Part shown: positions 1-8,303 of the stretch, piece after piece
How positions within the stretch are numbered: the first letter of the stretch is position 1
Layout of the letters: each line of letters begins with the position of its first letter
Position numbers and translations under genes: made by a program
Source of the DNA: DASUPK01 sp963744105
Lineage (GTDB): Bacteria; Actinomycetota; Thermoleophilia; Solirubrobacterales; 70-9
NCBI GenBank assembly: GCA_963744105.1
Contig: CAVUSJ010000006.1
Location: 186,001 to 250,000 of the forward strand
Length of the DNA stretch: 64,000 bases
Direction of reading: 5' to 3'
The notes under the pieces: generated by a model
What the model was told of the DNA's origin: nothing
The model's input: the letters and a program-made list of their open reading frames with translations, nothing else
The model's database searches: none

Positions 1-1
1 C

Positions 2-271
2 TCCGGCGGCGGACGCGCGGGGGAGAGCTTCACGCTCGACGACGATCGCGTCTCGATCGGGCGCACGCCGGACGCCGGCGTGTTCCTGGACGACGTCACG
101 GTCTCCCGCAACCACGCCCTCCTCGTCCGGCGCAAGGACGGTCTCTACATCGACGATCTCGGATCGCTCAACGGCACCTATGTCAACCGGCGCCGGATCG
201 AGTCCCATCAGCTCGCGGACGGCGACGAGATCCAGATCGGCAAGTACAAGTTGAGCTACCTGGAGAAGTGA
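2..271 (+). CDS. FHA-domain protein, C-terminal part (GarA-like)
   Basis: The reading frame is open from the left edge, so the N-terminus lies outside the window. About 89 residues remain and form a nearly complete forkhead-associated domain: the SIGRTP strand, the SRNHA phosphothreonine-binding motif and LGSLNGTYVN. FHA domains bind phosphothreonine peptides. The stop overlaps the start of a MerR-type regulator (GTGA). In mycobacteria garA (Rv1827) is likewise followed by the MerR gene Rv1828, so a GarA-like role downstream of Ser/Thr kinases is inferred. The N-terminal phosphorylation site cannot be checked. A different FHA protein remains possible. Confidence 0.85.
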   Translation, partial: SGGGRAGESFTLDDDRVSIGRTPDAGVFLDDVTVSRNHALLVRRKDGLYIDDLGSLNGTYVNRRRIESHQLADGDEIQIGKYKLSYLEK

Positions 272-1002
272 CCATGGAAGCCACGCCCTTCGACCGACCC
301 CAGACCGACGGAGCGCCCTCGAATCGCAAGGCGCTCACCATCGGCGCCGTGGCGAAGATCCTCAGCCGCGAGTTCGAGGACGTCTCGATCTCGAAGATCC
401 GCTACCTGGAGGACCAGAAGCTGCTCTCGCCGCGGCGCACGCCCGGCGGCTACCGCCTCTACAGCCAGGCCGACGTCGAGCGGCTGCGGCAGATCCTGCG
501 GATGCAGCGCGACGAGTTCCTGCCACTGAGGGTGATCCGCCAGGAGCTCGCCGCCGGCGCGCGCGAGGAGCGCACCGGTGCCGCCCTTCGCCGTGCGGCC
601 ACGGTCGAGGCCGGCAAGGGCTCGCGGCTTTCCCTCGAGGAGCTGGTGGACGTGACGGGCGTCGCCCCCGACCTGGTCAAGGACCTCGAGGACTGGCGCC
701 TCGTCCAGCCCGAGCAGATCGAGGGCACGAAGTTCTACGACGACACCGACCGCGAGATCGTGCAGGCGAGCGCGGAGCTCGCCCGCTTCGGTGTCGGAGG
801 CCGCAACCTCAAGGTGCTCCGGACGGCGGCGGACCGCGAGGCGCAGCTTCTCGAGGCCGTGGTCGGGGCCGCGCTGCGCTCCACCAACCACAACACGCGA
901 CGCGAGGCGATGGAGAACCTGGAGAGCCTCGCCGCCGCCTGCAACAACCTCACCCACATGCTGCTCGTCCGCGATCTGCGGAAGCTCACCGGCGAGGAGT
1001 AA
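268..1002 (+). CDS. MerR-family regulator, FtsR/Rv1828-like
   Basis: 244-residue protein with an N-terminal winged-helix MerR domain at about residues 22-95 (LTIGAVAKIL, ISKIRYLEDQ, GGYRLYSQADVERL). The C-terminal part has no metal-binding cysteine cluster. Pairing with a GarA-like FHA gene and the extended first helix match the actinobacterial Rv1828/FtsR group, whose corynebacterial member controls ftsZ; that function is by analogy. GTG at 268 overlaps the upstream stop by four bases. ATG at 274 is an equally good start. Translational coupling to the FHA gene is likely. Confidence 0.85.
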   Translation: MTMEATPFDRPQTDGAPSNRKALTIGAVAKILSREFEDVSISKIRYLEDQKLLSPRRTPGGYRLYSQADVERLRQILRMQRDEFLPLRVIRQELAAGAREERTGAALRRAATVEAGKGSRLSLEELVDVTGVAPDLVKDLEDWRLVQPEQIEGTKFYDDTDREIVQASAELARFGVGGRNLKVLRTAADREAQLLEAVVGAALRSTNHNTRREAMENLESLAAACNNLTHMLLVRDLRKLTGEE

Positions 1003-1012
1003 AGCCGGCCCC

Positions 1013-1474
1013 GTGGCACGCGTCGTGCGCAGGCGCCGCATCGCAGCGCCCGCGAGCGCCCTCTGGGCCGTGGTCACGGATCCGTACCACCTGCCGCGCT
1101 GGTGGCCGAACACGCAGCGCGTGGAGAACGTGAGCGAGGGCGAGCCGGCGGCGCGGAGCTGGACACAGGTACTCGAGACCCGCGACGGGCGGGGCGTCCG
1201 CGCCGACTACCACGGCGTGGAGGCGACCGACGGCGAGCGCTACGTCTTCGAGCAGACCGTGGAGGGGACTCCCTTCGAGCGCTTCGTGAAGCGCGCCCGG
1301 ACCGAGATCAAGCTGAGCCCCCAGAACGGGGAGACCGACGTGACGATGTCCCTCGATCGCCGGCTCCGCGGGCTCTCGCGGCTCGGATCGCCGATGATGC
1401 GCCGCGCCATCGGGCGCACGCTGAACGAGGCCCTGACCGGGCTCGAGACCGCCGCGACCGGGGAGTCGACCTGA
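1013..1474 (+). CDS. SRPBCC (START-like) family protein
   Basis: About 153 residues from a GTG start, eleven bases after the MerR stop. The N-terminal strand VARVVRRRRIAAPASALWAV, then DPYHLPRWWPNT, and a long C-terminal helix are typical of polyketide-cyclase/SRPBCC folds, which bind hydrophobic ligands in a deep pocket. The ligand is unknown. The open frame runs further upstream, but that part is antisense-like low-complexity Arg/Ser sequence overlapping the regulator, so the GTG at 1013 is preferred. It is followed after eight bases by an FAD-linked oxidase, so the two probably form an operon. Confidence 0.7.
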   Translation: MARVVRRRRIAAPASALWAVVTDPYHLPRWWPNTQRVENVSEGEPAARSWTQVLETRDGRGVRADYHGVEATDGERYVFEQTVEGTPFERFVKRARTEIKLSPQNGETDVTMSLDRRLRGLSRLGSPMMRRAIGRTLNEALTGLETAATGEST

Positions 1475-1482
1475 CTGCGGAG

Positions 1483-3078
1483 ATGAAGTGGTGGGGGTGG
1501 GGGGACCCGGACCGCCGCCTCGACCTGCCGCCGCTGGCGGTGGACGCCCTGCGCGAGGAGCTCGGCGTTCAGCCCGGCGATGCCGTCGAGCCCGTCGCGC
1601 TGGAGGAGGTCTCGCTGCCCGAGCCGCGCGCGATCCCCGAGGCGGTTCGCTCCGCGGCGGGAGAGGTCCTCGACGGGACCGAGGACCGGCTGCGGCGAGC
1701 CACCGGACGCAGCTACCCGGACCTAGTCCGGCTCCGCACGGGACGGCTCGAAGAGGTGCCGGACGCAATCCTGCGCCCCGCCGAGCCGGCCGGCGTCGAG
1801 GCCGTGCTCGAGGCGTGCGCCGCGAACGGAGTGGCCGTCGTGCCCTACGGCGGCGGGACGAGCGTGGTCGGCGGGCTCGACGCGGTCGCGGGAGCGCACG
1901 GGGCGGTGGTCTCCCTGGACCTCGCGCGCCTGCGCTCGGTAGAGCTCGACGCGAAGTCCCTCACTGCCACGCTCGGCCCCGGGCTGACCGGCCCGGACGC
2001 GGAGGCTGCACTGGGCGCCCAGGGGGCCACGATCGGCCACTTCCCGCAGTCCTTCGAGCAGGCCACCATCGGCGGATTCGCCGCAACCCGTTCGGCGGGC
2101 CAGGCCTCCAGCGGCTACGGCCGCTTCGATGAGGTCGTCACCTCACTGGAGCTCATGGCCCCCACCGGACGCCTCAGGACCCGGCAGACGCCGCACACGG
2201 CGGCCGGCCCGTCGCTGCGCGAGCTGGTCCTCGGTTCCGAGGGAACTCTCGGTGTGATCACGGAGGTCACCTGCCGGGTGCGGCCCGCGCCCCTCGAGCG
2301 CCACTACGAGGGGTGGATGGCCGAGAGCTTCGAGGCGGGGAGGGAGATCGTCCGCGACCTCGCCCAGCACCACGAGGCCCCGGACGTCCTCCGGCTCTCC
2401 GACGAGGAGGAGACTCGGGTCTCGCTCGACCTCGCCGGGACGCAGGGATTCCAGAAGAGGGCGCTCGACGCCTACCTGTCCCTGCGGAAGCGGAGGGGCG
2501 GCTGTCTCATGATCTGCGGCTGGGAGGGAGACGGCGAGTCCGTCCGCAGGCGGCGCTCGCTGAGCCAGACCCGGCTGCGGCTCGGTGGCGCGGTGTCGCT
2601 CGGCTCCGCCGCCGGCCGCTCCTGGGAGCGCAATCGCTACGGCGGTCCCTATCTGCGCGATGAGCTGATGAACCTCGGCGTGATGGTCGAGACGCTCGAG
2701 ACGGCACACACCTGGAGCCGGCTCGACGAGCTCTACCGGGCTGTCGGCGGGGCCCTGCGAGGCGCGCTCGGCGAGCGCTCGATCGTGATGTGCCACCTCT
2801 CCCACGCCTACCCGGACGGTGCCTCCCTCTACTTCACCTTCTTCGCGCGAGCGCGGACGGGAGAGGAGCTCGTGCAGTGGCGCGAGGCGAAGACGGCGGC
2901 CTGCGAGGCGATCGTGGGTGCCGAGGGGACGATCACCCACCACCACGCGGTGGGCCGCGACCACGCTCCCTACATGTCGGCCGAGGTCGGCGAGCTCGGC
3001 CTGGACGCCCTGCGCGCCGTCAAAGAGCGGCTCGATCCCGCCGGGGTCATGAACCCCGGCAAGCTCCTGCCGAGCTGA
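1483..3078 (+). CDS. FAD-binding oxidase, alkyl-DHAP synthase/D-lactate dehydrogenase family
   Basis: 531 residues starting MKWWGWGDPD. The PCMH-type FAD domain shows GGGTSVVGGLD at about residue 123 and a second loop with SFEQATIGGF. The C-terminal cap carries CHLSHAYPDG, the HHHAVGRDH active-site motif near residue 487 and the terminal MNPGKLLP signature shared by AGPS, GlcD and DLD proteins. The three-histidine motif and the MKWWGWG start favour the alkyldihydroxyacetonephosphate-synthase-like subgroup common in actinobacteria, whose real substrate is often unknown. Ether-lipid synthesis is therefore a possibility, not a conclusion. The start fits the end of the SRPBCC gene. Confidence 0.8.
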   Translation: MKWWGWGDPDRRLDLPPLAVDALREELGVQPGDAVEPVALEEVSLPEPRAIPEAVRSAAGEVLDGTEDRLRRATGRSYPDLVRLRTGRLEEVPDAILRPAEPAGVEAVLEACAANGVAVVPYGGGTSVVGGLDAVAGAHGAVVSLDLARLRSVELDAKSLTATLGPGLTGPDAEAALGAQGATIGHFPQSFEQATIGGFAATRSAGQASSGYGRFDEVVTSLELMAPTGRLRTRQTPHTAAGPSLRELVLGSEGTLGVITEVTCRVRPAPLERHYEGWMAESFEAGREIVRDLAQHHEAPDVLRLSDEEETRVSLDLAGTQGFQKRALDAYLSLRKRRGGCLMICGWEGDGESVRRRRSLSQTRLRLGGAVSLGSAAGRSWERNRYGGPYLRDELMNLGVMVETLETAHTWSRLDELYRAVGGALRGALGERSIVMCHLSHAYPDGASLYFTFFARARTGEELVQWREAKTAACEAIVGAEGTITHHHAVGRDHAPYMSAEVGELGLDALRAVKERLDPAGVMNPGKLLPS

Positions 3079-3087
3079 CCACGCTGC

Positions 3088-3858
3088 CTAGCGCAGCGCG
3101 CCGCGCATCACGGGCGTGCCGACGACCTGCGGGAGCGTCGCGCTCTGAGCCGCCCGTTGGACCGCCGTGGCGGCCTCCCGCTGCCGCGTCAGTGTGAGCT
3201 CCGCGCTCGTGAAGCTGGGGAGGAGTCCCTCCGCCGCCGTCGGGATGGGGGTCCTGCCGGTGAGCTTCCCGTCGGCACCGACGGCGTGGAAGGCGACGGG
3301 GAGGCTGCGGCCCCCTGAGCCCACGAACCAGAGCACGTAGCTCTGTCCGGGGCCGCTGGGCTCGAGACCGGCGATCGCGAGGTCGACAGCGGGCTGGTCG
3401 GCGATGCGAACCACGGAGATCCGCCCGGTGGCCTTCGATCCTCCAACCGGCGTGAGCCTGATCGGCACGACGTCCTCCTGGGCGCCGCTGGTGGTCGTCT
3501 GCGAATCGCCGCCCCCGTCTCCGCCACCGAGCGCGACCACGAGCACGACGACGACCGCGATGGCCGCCGCTCCCAGGGTGAGCCAGAGCAGCCAGGGCCG
3601 ACTCCTCCCGCTCTGGGCGGGGGCGACCGCAGCCGAAGGGCGGTCGGTGCCGGTGGGGCTGTCCAGGGCGCCCAGGCGCCCGCTGACGGCCTCCCGGGGG
3701 AATTCCCGGTCACGGGCCCCCTCGAGCTCCTCGGCGGCCTCGTGCGCCCTGCTGCGGACCTCGTCGGGCGAAGCCCCGAGGACGCTCGCGACCTGCTCAT
3801 AGGTGTCACCCGCGAGGAGCAGCCGGAGCAGGGCGCGCTGGTCCTCGCTCAACGCCAT
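3088..3858 (-). CDS. HTH-TM protein with RskA-like extracytoplasmic domain
   Basis: 256 residues. The N-terminal 45 residues (LSEDQRALLRLLLAGDTYEQVASVLG, then SPDEVRSRA) look like a sigma-region-4-like helix-turn-helix. A linker leads to one transmembrane helix around residues 90-112, and the C-terminal part resembles the anti-sigma-K (RskA) extracellular domain (SYVLWFVGSGG, LPVAFHAVGADGKL). An N-terminal DNA-binding-like module fused to an RskA-like sensor is unusual. The gene downstream of its start, at 3875-5026, is a longer paralogue on the same strand, sixteen bases away. Function unknown; a membrane-tethered regulator is inferred. Confidence 0.6.
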   Translation of the reverse strand: MALSEDQRALLRLLLAGDTYEQVASVLGASPDEVRSRAHEAAEELEGARDREFPREAVSGRLGALDSPTGTDRPSAAVAPAQSGRSRPWLLWLTLGAAAIAVVVVLVVALGGGDGGGDSQTTTSGAQEDVVPIRLTPVGGSKATGRISVVRIADQPAVDLAIAGLEPSGPGQSYVLWFVGSGGRSLPVAFHAVGADGKLTGRTPIPTAAEGLLPSFTSAELTLTRQREAATAVQRAAQSATLPQVVGTPVMRGALR

Positions 3859-3874
3859 CGGCTGGCGCCGTCGC

Positions 3875-5026
3875 TCAGCCCTTCGAGCCCGTCGAGGTCG
3901 TCCCGCCCTGGCTCTGCGCCTGCTGGAGCTGCTGCTGGAGCTGCTGCAGGAGCTCGGTGCCGCTTCCCTCGAGCACGGTGGTGCCGACGAACGGAATCAG
4001 CCCGGTCGCCTTCTTGTTGCCCTGCTGCGCCTGCAGGGCCTGCAGGATCTGGTTCTTCTGGGCCGCGGTCACTCGCGAGAGGCGGATCTTCTGCAGCGCC
4101 TGCAGGAATACGAGCTCCTGCGTCGCGAGCGGAGCCGCACCGTTCAGGTTGCCGTTGTCGCTCACGGTCTCCTGTCCCATCGGCCTGGCCTGCTGGTCCG
4201 AGCCGTACAGCCAGAGCACGTACTCGTCTCCGTTCGAGGTCGAGTCGAGGTTGGCGGCATTGGTCTGGAGCGCGAAGCCCGCGATCGCAGGCTTCTTCGA
4301 GCTCTGCTGGTTCTGCGGGGAAACCGGCACGAGGGTCACCTGGCCCGACGGCGGGCAGTCCTGGCTGGCGAAGTCGCCCACCGCGGAGAGCTTCGTGGTT
4401 GGCACGCCCGCCTGCTTGGCGGCGGTCGTGTCGACCGGCTTGCAGTCGTTGCTGCCCCCGCCGCCACCGCTGGTCGCCACCACGAGGATCACGATCACGA
4501 GGACGAGCGCCGTGGCAAGGCCGACGATGAGCTGGGTCCGCCGCTGGCCGGTGACGGAACCGAGGTTGCTGAAGAACCCGGCCGCTCGGGAAGCGACGCC
4601 CGGGCCCTTCGGCGGAGTTCCGGGTGGGGGAGGCGGCGCGGGTGGCGGCGCGGTCGGAGGCGCCGGCGGGGGCGGGGCGGCCGCGCGCCGGCCGCCGCGA
4701 GGCTCGGGGATCTCCGGCAGCGTGGCCTTCGGCGCGAGCAGCCTCAGGTTCTGGACCAGGCGCTGGGCGAGGGCGTTCGCGTCGGGATCGCTCTGCAGGT
4801 GCCGGACGGCGTCGGCGCGCCCGATCGGATCGGCCTGCCCGAGCAGGTAGTCGCTCAGGCTGACCTGGGCATCCGGGTCCGCGCCGCCGATCTCCGTAAG
4901 CGCCGCACGCGCCCGCGAGCGCACCTCGTCGGGTGCGATACCGAGTAGGGAGCCGATGTCGTCATAGCCCTGCCCGCCTTCGAGCAGCAGCTGCAGCATC
5001 GCGCGCTGTTCATCCGTGACCGCCAC
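3875..5026 (-). CDS. Paralogous HTH-Pro-rich-TM-sensor membrane protein
   Basis: 383 residues from a GTG start. Residues 1-45 match the neighbour's N-terminal helix-turn-helix (TDEQRAMLQLLLEG, APDEVRSRARA). A Pro/Ala-rich linker of about 45 residues (PPPPAPPTAPPPAPPPPPG) follows, then a transmembrane helix near 165-185, an external domain with YVLWLYGSD and a Gln-rich end (LLQQLQQQLQQAQSQGG). The external domain lines up with the neighbour's RskA-like part, so the pair arose by tandem duplication. Pro-rich and Gln-rich segments suggest wall spanning and self-association. No enzymatic motif was found. Confidence 0.6.
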   Translation of the reverse strand: MAVTDEQRAMLQLLLEGGQGYDDIGSLLGIAPDEVRSRARAALTEIGGADPDAQVSLSDYLLGQADPIGRADAVRHLQSDPDANALAQRLVQNLRLLAPKATLPEIPEPRGGRRAAAPPPPAPPTAPPPAPPPPPGTPPKGPGVASRAAGFFSNLGSVTGQRRTQLIVGLATALVLVIVILVVATSGGGGGSNDCKPVDTTAAKQAGVPTTKLSAVGDFASQDCPPSGQVTLVPVSPQNQQSSKKPAIAGFALQTNAANLDSTSNGDEYVLWLYGSDQQARPMGQETVSDNGNLNGAAPLATQELVFLQALQKIRLSRVTAAQKNQILQALQAQQGNKKATGLIPFVGTTVLEGSGTELLQQLQQQLQQAQSQGGTTSTGSKG

Positions 5027-5070
5027 GAGCGTGGAAGCCTAGGGCAGCGGGTCAATGCGTGATGCAGGTC

Positions 5071-5685
5071 TTATCCGACCTTCAATCCGGGCTCGACGCG
5101 CGTCGCCAGGCGCGCGTAGTGGACGAGAAGCCCGTCGGCGTCGAGCTCGAGGTCGGCGGTGAAGTCCCCATCTCGGCTGATGTATCGGACCACGGAGCCG
5201 TTCTCGGTCGTTCGCACGTGCTCGTAGCGCTGTGGGGACGCCTCGACGCGCAGGGACGGTGTCCTGATGAATGCCATGACGAAGTCCCCGCTGCCTCCGT
5301 GCTGAAAGCCGTGACGCAGGATCGGCATCGTGTTGGTCAATGGCGAGTTCTCGATGTCGATGTCCCGGGCCTCGGACAGGTCCGGGAGCGAGCCGTCCCA
5401 GGGGCCACCGGGCACGTCCCCGTCGTCATCGAGCAAGTCGACCTCCCAGCGGCCCGCCCCGTCGTGAACGAGCTCGAGGCGCCTTCTCCAGCCATCTCCG
5501 CTCGAGGCGAGGTCGATGGCCCGGGTGACGAACCCGTCGGTGGCATTCAGCTGATACCCGACCCGATACGGGACCGGATCGGCACCGATCTGGATGCCGT
5601 TTCCACCCATGCCCCGATCGAAGACCGTGACTCCGGCCGCCTCGGTCATCCACTCCTCGACACCCGTCCAGACGATGAAGGGCAC
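5071..5685 (-). CDS. Putative glycolipid-binding family protein (DUF1089-like)
   Basis: 204 residues from a GTG start. The central NSPLTNTMPILRHGF, the strand DFVMAFIRTPSLRV and the C-terminal YISRDGDFTADLELDADGL match the putative glycolipid-binding family (Pfam Glycolipid_bind), a beta-rich fold related to LolA/LolB-like barrels. Members are widespread in actinobacteria with poorly defined roles. There is no signal peptide, so the protein is probably cytoplasmic. It is divergent from the hotdog thioesterase gene at 5710. Ligand assignment rests on family naming only. Confidence 0.7.
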   Translation of the reverse strand: MPFIVWTGVEEWMTEAAGVTVFDRGMGGNGIQIGADPVPYRVGYQLNATDGFVTRAIDLASSGDGWRRRLELVHDGAGRWEVDLLDDDGDVPGGPWDGSLPDLSEARDIDIENSPLTNTMPILRHGFQHGGSGDFVMAFIRTPSLRVEASPQRYEHVRTTENGSVVRYISRDGDFTADLELDADGLLVHYARLATRVEPGLKVG

Positions 5686-5709
5686 AGCCGCAGACTATGG
5701 TCCTGCGCG

Positions 5710-6108
5710 ATGGGCCAAGAGGAGAACGTACCGTCGGGCTTCGCCGAGGAGATCGGCACGGAGTGGGTCGACTTCGATCCGGAGAATGCCCGGGCGCGTG
5801 TCAAGGTCGAATCACGGCACCTCCAGCCCTTCGGCACGGTTCACGGCGGCGTCTACGCGGCCCTCGCGGAGAGCATCTGCTCCGCGGCTACCTATGACGC
5901 CGTCCGCAGCGACGACATGGCCGCAATGGGCCAGGCAAACAACACCTCGTTCCTGCGGCCCATCCTGAACGGACATGTCAACGCAGTCGCGCGCGCTCGG
6001 CACCAGGGGCGAACTACGTGGGTCTGGGATGTCGAGATGCTGGACGACGAAGGTCGGGCTTGCGCCCTGTCGCGCGTAACCATCGCCGTAAGGCCGCGGC
6101 GCGACTAG
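5710..6108 (+). CDS. PaaI-family hotdog thioesterase
   Basis: 132 residues from ATG 5710. HLQPFGTVHGGVYAALAES is the hotdog active-site segment (HGG motif on the central helix), followed by NNTSFLRP and the C-terminal strand RVTIAVRPR. The family hydrolyses acyl- or aryl-CoA thioesters. The upstream extension of this frame is antisense to the glycolipid-binding gene and is rejected. The stop overlaps the end of nadE on the opposite strand (tail to tail). The substrate is unknown. Confidence 0.8.
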   Translation: MGQEENVPSGFAEEIGTEWVDFDPENARARVKVESRHLQPFGTVHGGVYAALAESICSAATYDAVRSDDMAAMGQANNTSFLRPILNGHVNAVARARHQGRTTWVWDVEMLDDEGRACALSRVTIAVRPRRD

Positions 6109-7808
6109 CGGGGAAGGGGCCTCATCGACCCGAACCGGTTGGTGATCGGCAGACGCCGGTCGCGTCCGAACGCCTTGGTCGAGACCCGGATGCCCGGCGG
6201 CGCCTGGCGGCGCTTGTACTCGGCGCGGTCGACGAGACGGATCACGTCCAGAACGACCTCCTCGGGAAGGCCCTGCGCCACCAGCGAGTCGATGCCCTCG
6301 TCGCGCTCCACGTAGGCCTCGAGGATCCGGTCGAGGGTCTCGTACGGCGGCAGGGAGTCCTCGTCGAGCTGGTCGGGACGGAGCTCCGCCGACGGTGGCC
6401 GCTCGATCACGGAGGCCGGGACGAGCTCCCGGCCCTCCTGCTCGTTCCGCCACCGCACCAGGCGGTAGACGAGCAGCTTGAAGACGTCCTTGATCACGGC
6501 GAAGCCGCCCGCCATATCGCCGTAGAGAGTCGCGTAGCCGACCGAGAGCTCGCTCTTGTTGCCGGTGGTGAGGACCAGCCAGCCGAACTTGTTGGAGAGC
6601 GCCATGACGAGGTTGCCGCGGATCCTCGCCTGCAGGTTCTCCTCGGCGATGCCCGGCTCGGTCCCCTCGAAGCTCGCCCCGAGCGCCTGCTCATAGGCCT
6701 CCATCGCCTCGGCGATCGGGATCTCGATCATCTCGACGCCGAGGTTGGCGGCGATGACCCTGGCGTCCCCCTGGGTGCTCTCGCTCGAGTGGGGGGAGGG
6801 CATGACGACGACGCTGACCCGGTCCGCGCCGAGGGCATCCACCGCGATCAGGGCGACCAGCGCGGAGTCGATTCCGCCGCTCAGGCCGATCACCACGTGG
6901 TCGAAGCCGTTCTTCTCGACGTAGTCCCTGAGCCCCAGCCGCAGGGCGGCGTAGACCTCGGCCTCCTCGCTCGCGAGAGGCTCCGCGATGTGCGCCTGGG
7001 CCCGGCCATCGCCCGAGGGACCCAGGTCGCAGACCAGGAGCTCGGGCTCGAACTGCGCGGCGCGGGCGAGGACCTCGCCGTCGGGACCGACGACGACGCT
7101 CGCCCCGTCGAAGACGAGCTCGTCCTGGCCCCCGACCGTGTTGCAGAGCGCGAGGGCGGCCCCGTTGTCGCGGGCGCGCTCGGCAAGCATCCCCTCGCGA
7201 GCCCGGCCCTTGCCGCGGTGATACGGCGAGGCCGAGGCGTTGACGATCAGGGCCGCGCCCGCCGCGGCTTCGTCCGCCTCAGGGAAGCCCGGATGCCAGA
7301 TGTCCTCGCAGACCGTCAGCCCGACGAGAGCGCCATCGACGTCGACGAGCCCCGGCTCGCTCCCCGGCTCGAAGTAGCGGCGCTCGTCGAAGACGCCGTA
7401 GTTGGGCAGGTCGCACTTCCGGTAGATCGCCTGGACCTCGCCGTCGGCCAGCACGGCGAGCGAGTTGTAGGCGGGGGGAGGGGGCGGATCGATCAACGGG
7501 TCGAAGCGGTCGAGTTCCTCCGCGGGACGCTCCCTGAGTTCGGGGAAGCCGACGAGAGCCACGATCCCCTCGACGCCGCCGGCGATCCCGTCGAGCCCCT
7601 GGCGGGCCGCATCGAGGAAATCCCGCCGCAGCAAGAGGTCCTCCGGCGGATAGCCGGACACACAGAGCTCGGGCAGCAGCACGAGCTGCGCGCCCTGGTC
7701 GCGGGCCCGCTCGATCGACTCAGAGATCAGGCGGACGTTGCCCTCGATGTCGCCCACGGTGGGGTCGATCTGCGCGAGCGCCAGGCGGAGCTGCGTCGTC
7801 TCGGCCAT
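6105..7808 (-). CDS. nadE: Glutamine-hydrolysing NAD+ synthetase
   Basis: 567 residues, the length of the two-domain enzyme that makes NAD+ from deamido-NAD+, ATP and glutamine. The N-terminal nitrilase-type glutaminase shows the catalytic triad regions: Glu in LLPELCVSGYPPEDLL, Lys in YRKCDLPNYGVFDE and Cys in LTVCEDIWHPG. The C-terminal synthetase has the PP-loop GLSGGIDSALVALIAV and TTGNKSELSVGYATLYGDMAGGF read as two adjacent motifs. It starts at ATG 7808 and is convergent with the thioesterase gene. Confidence 0.95.
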   Translation of the reverse strand: MAETTQLRLALAQIDPTVGDIEGNVRLISESIERARDQGAQLVLLPELCVSGYPPEDLLLRRDFLDAARQGLDGIAGGVEGIVALVGFPELRERPAEELDRFDPLIDPPPPPAYNSLAVLADGEVQAIYRKCDLPNYGVFDERRYFEPGSEPGLVDVDGALVGLTVCEDIWHPGFPEADEAAAGAALIVNASASPYHRGKGRAREGMLAERARDNGAALALCNTVGGQDELVFDGASVVVGPDGEVLARAAQFEPELLVCDLGPSGDGRAQAHIAEPLASEEAEVYAALRLGLRDYVEKNGFDHVVIGLSGGIDSALVALIAVDALGADRVSVVVMPSPHSSESTQGDARVIAANLGVEMIEIPIAEAMEAYEQALGASFEGTEPGIAEENLQARIRGNLVMALSNKFGWLVLTTGNKSELSVGYATLYGDMAGGFAVIKDVFKLLVYRLVRWRNEQEGRELVPASVIERPPSAELRPDQLDEDSLPPYETLDRILEAYVERDEGIDSLVAQGLPEEVVLDVIRLVDRAEYKRRQAPPGIRVSTKAFGRDRRLPITNRFGSMRPLPR

Positions 7809-7913
7809 GAACCCAAGTATGGCGGCGGGGGAGACCCATCCGCGGAGGCGGCTACCCTGCCGCCCGTGTTCAGGCAGGAACCCTCACCGCGCACGCGCAA
7901 GGGAGTGGAGCTG

Positions 7914-8303
7914 ATGGAGGCCCACGTGGAGGACCTCTGCCGCGAGTACGACATCGAGCTCGCCGGCTCCTCGGCCCGCGGCCGGGCGATCCGCTGGCGC
8001 GGCGGCCGGCTCGAGATCTCGATCCCGCCGATCCGCGGCCAGGTCTCCTACTTCATCGCCCTCCACGAGATCGGCCACCTGATCGGGAAGGGCCGCTCGG
8101 CGCCGCGTCTCGAGTCCGAGGCGAATGCCTGGCTGTTCGCGCTCGAGCACTGCGTGGTGGAGCCGACGCCCGCGACCAAGCGCTCGATTTCCCGCCGCCT
8201 CGAGGGCTACCTGGCCTGGGCGCGCAATCGCCAGCATCGCCGCGTGCCGCCGCGGATTCCCCCGCGCGATCACGCGTTCTGGGCACTGCTTCAGCTCGGC
8301 TAG
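7914..8303 (+). CDS. Small HExxH-type metallopeptidase (ImmA/IrrE-like)
   Basis: 129 residues from ATG 7914, chosen because AAGGGAG lies eight bases upstream; GTG 7866 and GTG 7905 are alternatives in the same frame. The zinc-peptidase motif YFIALHEIGHLIG is followed by LESEANAWLFALEH, whose glutamate fits the third metal ligand of ImmA/IrrE (DUF955) proteins. IrrE/ImmA relatives usually cleave HTH repressors and sit beside one; here there is no adjacent repressor or mobile element. It is a plausible housekeeping or stress peptidase with unknown target. The stop overlaps that of the channel gene. Confidence 0.7.
   Translation: MEAHVEDLCREYDIELAGSSARGRAIRWRGGRLEISIPPIRGQVSYFIALHEIGHLIGKGRSAPRLESEANAWLFALEHCVVEPTPATKRSISRRLEGYLAWARNRQHRRVPPRIPPRDHAFWALLQLG

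Noticed and set aside
6018..7860. Very long plus-strand open frame opposite nadE
   Set aside because: It is the antisense of nadE in high-GC sequence; composition is Arg/Ala/Asp-rich without motifs. Only the metallopeptidase part after 7914 is real.
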